From an uncultured Collinsella sp. (lineage in GTDB: Bacteria > Actinomycetota > Coriobacteriia > Coriobacteriales > Coriobacteriaceae), in contig URBS01000122.1 in assembly GCA_900546085.1 (NCBI GenBank), positions 1 through 5,231 on the forward strand: a stretch of 5,231 nt of DNA, read 5' to 3'. A program made the translations under genes and the position numbers. The notes below the pieces were generated by a model, which saw nothing but the letters and a program-made list of their open reading frames with translations, searched no databases and had not been told where the DNA came from. Shown in pieces: positions 1-5,231 of this stretch (positions are counted from its first letter, which is position 1; each line of letters opens with the position of its first letter).

Positions 1-868
1 TGCGACCCCGCTCAGCACGGTTGTCCACATGGAAGTAGCTCGCACGAATACCCAGGTACGCCACGTTATCGGGAACCTCACGGCCCACGTTGAAGGTCAT
101 GCCCCAGTCGAGGGCCTCAACTTCTTCGTCGCCGATCTTGCGCGCGCGGCTCGTATTCTTGCAGCCCGTCAGGCGCAGCGCAGCCAAGGTTTGCGGCCGG
201 CGGACCACGTCCTCGACGGAGCCGATCTCCTCCATATGCCCGTCGTGCATCACACAAATGCGCCGGCACAGGCGGCACGCTTCGTCGATGTCGTGGCTCA
301 CGTAGAGCACGGTACGGTTGCACACATCGAACAGGTCGAGCATGTTCTGTTCGAGCGCGCTCTTGAGATACGCGTCGAGCGCGCTCATGGGCTCATCGAA
401 CATAAAGATGCCCGGATGCGCCGCCACCATGCGCGCAAGCGCCACGCGTTGCTGCTGACCGCCCGAGAGGCGCACGGGGTAGCGGTCGACAAAATCGGCC
501 AGACCGAAAATGCCCAGATAACGCTCGGCGAGCTTTTTGCGCGCGGCGGCGTCACCCGCATCCTTAACACCGGCGCAAACGTTATCGGCCACCGTCATGT
601 TGGGAAACAGCTGATAGTTTTGGAACAGCAGGGCGCATTTTCGCTCCTGGGGCGACAGGTTGATACCCGCCGCCGAGTCAAAAAAGGTCACGCCGTTGAC
701 GACGATCTTGCCCTCGTCGGGTGTCTCCACGCCGGCAATGCAGCGCAACGTGCAGCTCTTGCCGCAACCCGAGGCGCCCAGCAGCGCCACACGCTCCTCG
801 CCGGCATCGAGCTGAATGTCGAGGGTAAAGCCCGGATAGCGCTTTTTGATATCCAGAACGAGCGACAT
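1..868 (-). CDS. modC: ModC, molybdate ABC transporter ATP-binding protein (3' end missing)
   Basis: This is the ATPase that powers molybdate import, acting on the cytoplasmic face of ModB. The frame is open from ATG at 868 to the window edge (289 codons), so no stop is seen. It contains a complete ABC cassette: Walker A GASGCGKS (residues 31-38), Q-loop Q83 in LLFQNYQLFP, signature LSGGQQQR (134-141), Walker B with D158-E159, D-loop SALD (162-165) and switch His192 in VSHD. The part after about residue 235 should be the start of the MOBE/TOBE oxyanion-sensing domain. E. coli ModC has about 352 residues, so roughly 60 are probably missing. Only three bases separate the modB stop from this ATG, and a GGGAGG Shine-Dalgarno (879-884) lies inside modB, so translational coupling is likely. 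The cassette alone could belong to sulfate or other anion importers; the modAB neighbours decide the substrate. Confidence 0.93.
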   Translation of the reverse strand, partial: MSLVLDIKKRYPGFTLDIQLDAGEERVALLGASGCGKSCTLRCIAGVETPDEGKIVVNGVTFFDSAAGINLSPQERKCALLFQNYQLFPNMTVADNVCAGVKDAGDAAARKKLAERYLGIFGLADFVDRYPVRLSGGQQQRVALARMVAAHPGIFMFDEPMSALDAYLKSALEQNMLDLFDVCNRTVLYVSHDIDEACRLCRRICVMHDGHMEEIGSVEDVVRRPQTLAALRLTGCKNTSRARKIGDEEVEALDWGMTFNVGREVPDNVAYLGIRASYFHVDNRAERGR

Positions 869-871
869 GGC

Positions 872-2314
872 TTATCGACCTCCCTTTGCGACCGCGCCAT
901 CGCGCATAAGCTCGGCCAGCGCCTCGCGATCGATACGCAAGGCATCACCGCCCACCGGGTCAAGCGAATCGCCCTGTCCGGCGAGCTCTTTGGCCTGCTT
1001 GCGCTCCGCACGGGAAAGGCCCCGCTCGCGATACTTTTGAGAATGCGCCGTGTACATGTTGATGAATAGGATGACCAGGAAGCTGAACGCTATTACGACC
1101 ACGACCCAAAAGAGAGCCACCGACGTATTGCCGCCCATCCACTCAAAGTAAATCGCAATGGGAATGGTCTGCGTAATGCCGGCGTAGTTGCCCGCAAAGA
1201 ACAGCGTGCAGCCAAACTCGCCCATCGCGCGAGCGAAGGCGAGCACCGTGCCCGCCGCGATTGAGGGCCAGCCGAGCGGCATCATAAGCTTGGTGAAGAT
1301 GCGAAGCTCGGACCATCCCAGGGTTCGTGCGGCGTCGAGCATCTGCGTGTCGAGGCTCTCGAAGGCTCCGAGCGCTGTGCGGTAGACCAGCGGAAACGAC
1401 ACAACGACGGCCGAAATAACCGCCGCGGGCCAGGTAAAGACGATCGAGATGCCGCGCGCGATCAGCCACTGGCCCACCCCGGTCGAGCGGCCAAACAGCA
1501 TGAGGAGCAGAAAGCCGCAGACCGTGGGCGGCAGCACCATAGGAATCGTAAAGACCGAATCGAGCAGGCCCTTGATGCGACTCGAGGTACCCATAGTCTT
1601 CCACGCGGCAAACAAGCCCAGCGCAAAGGAGATCAGCAGGGCAAGGCCGCTCGTTTTGATAGACACCCAAAACGGGCGGTAGTCGATGCCGCCTAAAAAG
1701 GAGGCCAGAGAGGTCAAGGGCCCCTGCTCATCCCGCAACACGACAGACGATGCCTCTACCATTTGAGCGCTATCAAGCCAACGCGCGCCGCCCTTGGCAT
1801 CACCCGAGGCCGATGCAATCACCACATAGCGGTCCCCATCCGCACCGCGCTCGTCAAAGCCATAGGTATAACCGCCGGCATCAAACGTTGTTTCCGCCGT
1901 AACATACCAAGGAAGATCAACGTCCCCTAGCTGCGCACCTCCCATGGAGTTTGCGCTGTCGAGCTCGCAGACGAGGGCCTTGAGACCCGATACGCACTCG
2001 TTGTCCTGCGGATCCAATCCAAACTTCTCGACCGCCTTGGGCGATATCCACACCACAACGCGATCGGCAGCAGGCGCCACTACAAGGTCCACGTCCTCGT
2101 CAACGGGAAACCGGAAGCCCTCAGGCTGGCCCTCCATGGCACGAGCGGTCCCCTTGGCCAACCGCTCAAAACCCTCGATCCCATAGGAAAGCCCATGAGC
2201 GGTCGCAGCAACCTGGGCCCCGTCCTCAGCGTCCCCAGCAAACGCAAATCCCGGCACCCAGCAAAGCGCGAAGGTCAAAGCACAGGCGACAAGCATGCGG
2301 AATCTATTAAGCAC
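872..2314 (-). CDS. modB: ModB, molybdate ABC permease with an extra N-terminal extracytoplasmic domain
   Basis: This is the membrane channel of the molybdate importer, 480 residues against about 229 in E. coli. I chose GTG at 2314 because GGAG (2321-2324) lies 6 bases upstream and because it gives a proper signal peptide: basic start (N3-R4-F5-R6), hydrophobic core, and an AFA cleavage site near residue 26. Residues 27-215 form an acidic soluble region I do not recognise, with two cysteines (C107, C116). The permease follows, with about five membrane segments (roughly 218-237, 255-274, 289-311, 349-364, 398-419). The family signatures are VLPPTVCGFLLL, the EAA loop AARTLG...P (about 328-355, contact to ModC) and LAFARAMGEFG (358-368). 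Positive charges after the first segment place the N-terminus outside, which fits the signal peptide. A charged cytoplasmic tail (about 427-480) ends the protein. An alternative GTG at 2383 overlaps the modA stop but lacks a good ribosome site. Confidence 0.92.
   Translation of the reverse strand: MLNRFRMLVACALTFALCWVPGFAFAGDAEDGAQVAATAHGLSYGIEGFERLAKGTARAMEGQPEGFRFPVDEDVDLVVAPAADRVVVWISPKAVEKFGLDPQDNECVSGLKALVCELDSANSMGGAQLGDVDLPWYVTAETTFDAGGYTYGFDERGADGDRYVVIASASGDAKGGARWLDSAQMVEASSVVLRDEQGPLTSLASFLGGIDYRPFWVSIKTSGLALLISFALGLFAAWKTMGTSSRIKGLLDSVFTIPMVLPPTVCGFLLLMLFGRSTGVGQWLIARGISIVFTWPAAVISAVVVSFPLVYRTALGAFESLDTQMLDAARTLGWSELRIFTKLMMPLGWPSIAAGTVLAFARAMGEFGCTLFFAGNYAGITQTIPIAIYFEWMGGNTSVALFWVVVVIAFSFLVILFINMYTAHSQKYRERGLSRAERKQAKELAGQGDSLDPVGGDALRIDREALAELMRDGAVAKGGR
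1670..2236 (-). other. Unrecognised extracytoplasmic domain of ModB (residues about 27-215)
   Basis: This segment lies between the predicted signal-peptide cleavage site and the first permease helix. By eye it has about twice as many Asp/Glu as Lys/Arg and no long hydrophobic stretch. It alternates short beta-like segments (for example DLVVAPAADRVVVWI) with Gly/Asp-rich turns. Two cysteines nine residues apart could form a disulfide outside the membrane. It directly abuts the point where the E. coli ModB chain begins, so it looks like an added module and not an internal insertion. I can name no family; its function is unknown. Confidence 0.75.
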
Positions 2315-2320
2315 GAAAAG

Positions 2321-2324
2321 CTCC
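2321..2324 (-). promoter_or_regulatory. Shine-Dalgarno deciding the modB start
   Basis: GGAG on the minus strand is 6 bases before GTG at 2314. It supports this start over the longer frame that opens at GTG 2383 and over the internal ATG at 2296. The 68 bases between the modA stop and this GTG show no clear hairpin or promoter. Confidence 0.6.
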
Positions 2325-2382
2325 AAGCGAATACAAGGACGGAGTGAAACACAAAACGATGGAATTATCGCGCCAAGCCGCA

Positions 2383-3258
2383 CTACGCGGAAAGCTCAAA
2401 GCCGTACTTAGCCCAAATCTTCTGAGCCTTCTTGTTGGACAGGCAAAAGTCGATGAACGCCTTAGCCTCGTCGGCATGTTCGGAGCTCTCGGCAACGGCG
2501 CCCGGATACACGATGGGCTTGTGCGAGTCCTCGGGACACACGAACGCCTCCTCGATGCCGTCGTAGCGGAAGATATCGGAGCTGTAGACAAAACCGGCCA
2601 CGCAGTCGCCTGTGGACACATAGGCGGCAGCGGTACCAACTTTGTCGGCCAGTGCGACCTTGTCGGCGATCTCGGGAGCATACTCGCCGTCGTCGCCTTC
2701 GGTGCCGGTGTAGAGGCCCACGGAAGCCAACGCCTGGTTGGCGTACTTGCCGGCGGGGACGGTCTTGGCGTCGCCGATGGCGATCTTGCCGTCCAGATTC
2801 GCGACGTCGGCGATGGCCTCGACCTTGGTGTCGGAGCCCTCGGCACGAATGATCACGAGGTCGTTGACGAACATATCCTCACGCGTGTCGGCATCGACGA
2901 GCTCGACGGTCTCAGCGTCATCCATGGTGCCCTTGGAAGCGGTGATGAGCACGTCGACCGTGGCGCCGGCACGCATCTGCTCGACGAGGTCGCCGGAGCC
3001 CTTAAACTGCGTGTCGGCAAAGGTGGTACCGGTCTGGTCGGTGTAGAGCTCCTGAACCTCGGGCAGAGCCTTCTCGAGCGAGTTGGCAGCGAAGACCTGA
3101 AGCTCGACGGTTTCCTTCTTGGAAGATGCCTTGGCGGAGCCGGCATCGGAGCCGGCGGGCTCGGAAGACTTGTTGCCCGAGCAACCAGCAAGGCCAAGGC
3201 CGGCGGCAGCGGCAGCAGAAAGCGAGATGAAACCGCGGCGTGAAACCATATCGAACAT
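2383..3258 (-). CDS. modA: ModA, molybdate-binding lipoprotein
   Basis: This is the extracytoplasmic receptor that captures molybdate (or tungstate) and delivers it to ModBC; 291 residues. ATG at 3258 is the start because AAAGGG (3265-3270) sits 6 bases upstream; TTG at 3264 touches that site and ATG at 3249 is too far from it. The N-terminus has SRRGFIS (6-12), resembling a twin-arginine signal, then a hydrophobic run and the lipobox LAGC with lipid-attachment Cys26, followed by a Ser/Gly/Ala/Lys linker. The five residues that bind the oxyanion in E. coli ModA all have counterparts: S60 (AANSL), S88 (FKGSG), A169 (VPAG), V207 and Y225 (FVYSSD). The stretch PEDSHKPIVYPGAV (242-255) and the end KYGF are also typical. 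It is the first gene of modABC, with its own promoter. Molybdate versus tungstate preference cannot be settled from sequence. Confidence 0.94.
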   Translation of the reverse strand: MFDMVSRRGFISLSAAAAAGLGLAGCSGNKSSEPAGSDAGSAKASSKKETVELQVFAANSLEKALPEVQELYTDQTGTTFADTQFKGSGDLVEQMRAGATVDVLITASKGTMDDAETVELVDADTREDMFVNDLVIIRAEGSDTKVEAIADVANLDGKIAIGDAKTVPAGKYANQALASVGLYTGTEGDDGEYAPEIADKVALADKVGTAAAYVSTGDCVAGFVYSSDIFRYDGIEEAFVCPEDSHKPIVYPGAVAESSEHADEAKAFIDFCLSNKKAQKIWAKYGFELSA

Positions 3259-3312
3259 ATTCAACCCTTTCGGACGTTTTGCCCGGACGCCACACCGCGG
3301 GCTTTATTCTGC
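3259..3312 (-). promoter_or_regulatory. Short modA leader (5' UTR)
   Basis: If transcription starts about 7 bases after the -10 box, the leader is roughly 50-54 bases. It contains a weak 5-bp stem (GCCCG at 3281-3285 against CGGGC at 3298-3302) and a direct repeat of CGGACG (3271-3276 and 3284-3289, plus-strand reading). It is too short for the known Moco riboswitch, and I see no other structured RNA. Confidence 0.35.
3265..3270 (-). promoter_or_regulatory. Shine-Dalgarno of modA
   Basis: AAAGGG on the minus strand lies 6 bases before ATG at 3258. Its position rules out the in-frame TTG at 3262-3264, which begins immediately after it, and so fixes the modA start. Confidence 0.7.
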
Positions 3313-3318
3313 AATCAG

Positions 3319-3347
3319 ATTATACTTCTGCGGGAATAGTGATAGTG
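3319..3347 (-). promoter_or_regulatory. Predicted modABC promoter
   Basis: The minus strand has a perfect TATAAT -10 box at 3319-3324. At the standard 17-base spacing, the -35 position (3342-3347) reads CACTAT, a poor match to TTGACA, so the promoter probably needs help from an activator or is weak. The -35 copy of CACTAT is one half of a tandem hexamer (3336-3347). The predicted start of transcription is near 3312, and the promoter fires leftward into modA. Confidence 0.6.
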
Positions 3348-3353
3348 AGAAAT

Positions 3354-3371
3354 TATTCTCGCCAGAGAATA
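3354..3371. promoter_or_regulatory. 18-bp palindrome, candidate operator of modABC
   Basis: TATTCTC (3354-3360) and GAGAATA (3365-3371) are perfect 7-bp inverted arms around the 4-base spacer GCCA. A third half-site, GAGAA at 3347-3351, extends the pattern, again after a 4-base gap. The block sits just upstream of the predicted -35 position, where an activator or repressor could act. It does not look like the E. coli ModE box. The regulator is unknown, and no regulator gene is in the window. Confidence 0.5.
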
Positions 3372-3411
3372 TAGTTTCAAGTTACCGTGCACCTCGGCGT
3401 CGCTTCGGCGG

Positions 3412-3447
3412 AAAACAAAAGCGGAGCAGCCGTTCAGGTCGCCCCGC
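3412..3447 (-). terminator. Rho-independent terminator after mogA
   Basis: On the minus strand, 11-base arms (3437-3447 and 3421-3431) pair with two G-U wobbles and one A-C mismatch around the loop TGAAC. The tract TTTTGTTTT (3412-3420) follows immediately. The hairpin begins 14 bases past the mogA stop codon. It should end the moeA-mogA transcript and separate it from modABC. Confidence 0.85.
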
Positions 3448-3461
3448 CGCAGGTAAACCGC

Positions 3462-3941
3462 TTAGTTGGTATGTCCGCCGCCCGCTGTCATCTGAGCCGC
3501 ATGCTCCAGCTGGTCCGCTATGGCCTCCCAGCTTTCGCGGGCGGCCTTCGTAGAACCGGGAAAGTTTACGACAAGTGTATGACCTCGTTGCATGCAAATA
3601 GCGCGCGAGAGCATGGCGCGGCGCGTCTTGGTCATAGAGTACGCACGGATTGCCTCGGCAATACCCGGCACATCGCGGTCACAAACGGTACGCGTCGCCT
3701 CGGGCGTCACGTCGCGCATCGAAAGCCCCGTGCCGCCGCAGGTGAGTACGACATTGGCGTGACACTCATCGGCGGCTTCCACAATGGCATCACCGATCTC
3801 GCTGACGTCGTCGCGCACGACCACATGCGAGGCGACCGTCCAGCCCTGCGCCACGATGAGTTCCTCGAGTGCGGCTCCAGCCTCGTCCTGGGCAAGATCG
3901 CGCGTGTCCGAACACGTCACGATCGATATCTTCAACTCCAC
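3462..3941 (-). CDS. mogA: MogA/MoaB-family molybdopterin adenylyltransferase
   Basis: A cytoplasmic enzyme of 159 residues that probably transfers AMP from ATP to molybdopterin, giving the adenylylated intermediate used by MoeA. GTG at 3941 is the start, 6 bases after AGGAGG. Family motifs are SDTRD (11-15), VVLTCGGTG (64-72), RDVTPEAT (76-83) and NFPGSTKA (126-133). Asp77 in RDVTP matches the catalytic Asp82 of E. coli MogA, and Asp44 or Asp45 falls where MogA Asp49 lies. The RDVTP form of the motif favours MogA activity over E. coli MoaB, where this stretch differs. The length is nearer to MoaB (about 170) than to E. coli MogA (195), so the MoaB name is equally possible in databases. The gene starts 10 bases after moeA, so they are co-transcribed. 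Confidence 0.88.
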   Translation of the reverse strand: MELKISIVTCSDTRDLAQDEAGAALEELIVAQGWTVASHVVVRDDVSEIGDAIVEAADECHANVVLTCGGTGLSMRDVTPEATRTVCDRDVPGIAEAIRAYSMTKTRRAMLSRAICMQRGHTLVVNFPGSTKAARESWEAIADQLEHAAQMTAGGGHTN

Positions 3942-3947
3942 AGCATT

Positions 3948-3953
3948 CCTCCT
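3948..3953 (-). promoter_or_regulatory. Shine-Dalgarno of mogA overlapping the moeA stop
   Basis: A perfect AGGAGG on the minus strand begins at the second base of the moeA TAG stop and lies 6 bases before GTG at 3941. It selects this GTG over the far upstream GTG/ATG codons in the same frame (up to 3989). It also suggests that ribosomes finishing moeA can reinitiate on mogA. Confidence 0.8.
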
Positions 3954-5181
3954 ACAACACGGCGCCCTCGGGCAGATCGACGCGAACAACGTCTACGACA
4001 TGTCCCGCCTTGAGCTCGCACGGTCCTTCGTCAATACGCAGCAGGCAGTTGGCCCGCTGCATCGTGCCGAGCAGCGCCGAATTCTGCGTCTTAGCCTCGG
4101 TCACCAACAACTCACCGGTCTCGGGGTCGCGCAAAACCGTGGCGCGATCGAAGAAGCGTCGGTCCTGGCGCTTCTTCACGCCGTGCGTCAATATCGCCTG
4201 CTGCACGGGACGCGTACCCTCGGCAAAACCGCGCATCTTGCGGATCGCCGGACGGGCAAGCATCTCAAAGCCTACATACGCCGCGGCCGGATTGCCTGAA
4301 AGTCCCAGGTAGGGCTTATCCCCGAGCAGGCCAAACGTAATGGCCTTGCCGGGACGCAACGAAATGCGATCGAACAGCACCTCGCCCTCGCGCCGAACCA
4401 GCGCCGTCACGTAGTCGTAGTCGCCAGCCGAGGCGCCACCGCTCGTAATGACAAAATCGCACTCTTGCGCGGCGCGGTGCACAAGCTCGGCAATCGCCCG
4501 CTCGTCGTCGGGCGCAATGCCGTAGAACACCGGGTCGGCCCCAGCATCGAGTGCCTCGGCCATTAACGCCGAGGAATTGGAATCGCGAATCTGCCCACGC
4601 GCCGGCAGCTGGCCGGGCGCGACCAGCTCCGTGCCCAGCGAGAAAACGCCCACGCGCGGGGCGGCGTGCACTCTAACGTTCGCGTAACCGGCGCTCGCCA
4701 GCAAACCGGCGCCGGCCGGGGCCACAACCTCGCCAGCGTGCATCACAACATCGCCGGCATGGGCCTCCTCGGCAGCCGAGCGAACGTTCTCCCCCACCTT
4801 GGCCGGCGCCGAAAAGCGAACGTGCGAGCCCTCGTTGCCGTCGCCATCGAGCACGTCGACGATCTCGTATTTCACAACGGCATCGGCACCCTCGGGCACC
4901 GGCGCGCCCGTCATGATGCGGACCGTCTCACCCGCGCCGATTGCGCCCTCAAACACATGGCCCGCGGCCTCGTGTCCGATAACGTCGAGCGTCACCGGCG
5001 CCTCGCCAGATGCCTGCGCCAAATCCGCCGAGCGCACGGCATATCCGTCCATAGCGCTGTTGGCAAACGGCGAGATGTCGATATCGGCCACCGCGTCCTC
5101 GGCCAAGGGAAGACCGACGGCCTGCCACACGGGAATCTCGACAACTTCGGTGCGATTCACGTGCGACAAGACGATCGCCTG
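3952..5181 (-). CDS. moeA: MoeA, molybdopterin molybdotransferase (N-terminus missing)
   Basis: The enzyme inserts molybdate into adenylylated molybdopterin to make Moco, in the cytoplasm. The genuine sequence spans 409 codons, from Gln at 5179-5181 to TAG at 3952-3954. The frame continues upstream to a GTG at 5196, but those five codons (MLFRS) are adapter. By comparison with E. coli MoeA (411 residues) about 15 N-terminal residues are lost. Counting from that Gln, motifs are SAMDGYA (42-48, Asp45 matching active-site Asp59), MTGAPVPEG (90-98), GTEL (183-186, Glu matching Glu188), SGGASAGDYDY (247-257, the MPT-binding loop), RPGKA (276-280) and LSGNPAA (294-300). The C-terminal beta domain is complete. 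The E. coli loop reads LPGNP, so Pro298 is replaced by Ser here, and the GED aspartate (Asp142) is Glu. Both look like ordinary family variation. It is first in a unit with mogA as far as visible. Confidence 0.93.
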   Translation of the reverse strand, partial: QAIVLSHVNRTEVVEIPVWQAVGLPLAEDAVADIDISPFANSAMDGYAVRSADLAQASGEAPVTLDVIGHEAAGHVFEGAIGAGETVRIMTGAPVPEGADAVVKYEIVDVLDGDGNEGSHVRFSAPAKVGENVRSAAEEAHAGDVVMHAGEVVAPAGAGLLASAGYANVRVHAAPRVGVFSLGTELVAPGQLPARGQIRDSNSSALMAEALDAGADPVFYGIAPDDERAIAELVHRAAQECDFVITSGGASAGDYDYVTALVRREGEVLFDRISLRPGKAITFGLLGDKPYLGLSGNPAAAYVGFEMLARPAIRKMRGFAEGTRPVQQAILTHGVKKRQDRRFFDRATVLRDPETGELLVTEAKTQNSALLGTMQRANCLLRIDEGPCELKAGHVVDVVRVDLPEGAVL

Positions 5182-5231
5182 AGATCGGAAGAGCACACGT
5201 CTGAACTCCAGTCACTAGCTTATCTCGTATG
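5182..5231 (+). other. Illumina TruSeq adapter contamination at the sequence end
   Basis: From 5182 the plus strand reads AGATCGGAAGAGC and continues exactly as the 34-base TruSeq read-1 adapter (5182-5215). The six-base index TAGCTT (5216-5221, TruSeq LT index 10) follows, then ATCTCGTATG (5222-5231), the start of the P7 end. The match covers all 50 bases. This is library sequence, not genome, so the true DNA ends at 5181 and nothing to its right should be annotated. Confidence 0.98.

Noticed and set aside
29..1069. A 346-codon plus-strand open frame opposite modC and the end of modB
   Set aside because: It lies entirely antisense to a clear ABC ATPase and a permease, has no recognisable domain, is very rich in His/Ala/Arg, and reflects GC-rich codon bias of the real genes.
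2315..2383. A longer modB starting at GTG 2383, overlapping the modA stop
   Set aside because: It has no good Shine-Dalgarno and would place 23 residues with prolines and an arginine-containing stretch before an otherwise clean signal peptide; GTG at 2314 has GGAG at the right distance.
2344..3243. A 299-codon plus-strand open frame opposite modA
   Set aside because: It is antisense to a well-conserved ModA and consists of low-complexity Gly/Leu/Val/Asp sequence typical of a codon-bias shadow.
3259..3318. Moco (molybdenum cofactor) riboswitch before modA
   Set aside because: The predicted leader is only about 50 bases with one weak 5-bp stem; the known Moco RNA is well over 100 bases and multi-stemmed.
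3347..3371. ModE-type operator
   Set aside because: The E. coli ModE box is an AT-rich TATATA-type palindrome with a longer centre; the TATTCTC/GAGAATA arms with a 4-base spacer do not match. A different regulator is more likely.
3378..3411. A second hairpin between the terminator and the operator array
   Set aside because: The GC-rich bases around 3393-3411 are mainly a direct repeat of CGGCG with only a weak 5-bp inverted pairing, so no separate element is supported.
3942..3989. A longer mogA starting at 3989 inside moeA
   Set aside because: The extra 16 residues match no MogA/MoaB N-terminus, while GTG at 3941 has a perfect AGGAGG and begins at the conserved start of the fold.

Overview
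The window is GC-rich bacterial DNA (about 60% by eye) with every real gene on the minus strand. It is a molybdenum locus: molybdate uptake plus the last steps of molybdenum cofactor assembly. The gene order, base composition, a Tat-type lipoprotein signal on ModA and general protein character suggest a high-GC Gram-positive of the class Coriobacteriia, such as a gut Collinsella relative. This assignment is an inference from style and not from a marker gene.

Reading in the direction of transcription (right to left), positions 5231-5182 are not biological. They are an Illumina TruSeq adapter with index TAGCTT, so the assembled sequence ends artificially here. moeA (molybdopterin molybdotransferase) starts inside the lost sequence and runs to 3952. 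A MogA/MoaB-type molybdopterin adenylyltransferase gene follows after 10 bases (3941-3462), and its Shine-Dalgarno overlaps the moeA stop codon. A strong intrinsic terminator (3447-3412) ends this unit.

The stretch 3461-3259 is the only notable intergenic region. It holds the terminator, then an evenly spaced array of inverted half-sites (3347-3369) around an 18-bp palindrome, a tandem hexamer, a perfect TATAAT -10 box (3319-3324) and a short leader. The second unit follows: modA (3258-2383), modB (2314-872) and modC (868 to beyond position 1, 3' end missing). These encode the binding lipoprotein, permease and ATPase of a molybdate ABC importer.

The two units form one pathway: ModABC imports molybdate, MogA adenylylates molybdopterin, and MoeA inserts molybdenum to give active Moco. 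The most unusual biological feature is ModB. It carries a cleavable-type signal peptide and an unrecognised acidic extracytoplasmic domain of about 190 residues in front of an otherwise standard 5-TM permease, plus a charged cytoplasmic tail. The most important technical point is the adapter at the right edge, which creates false N-termini and a spurious protein.
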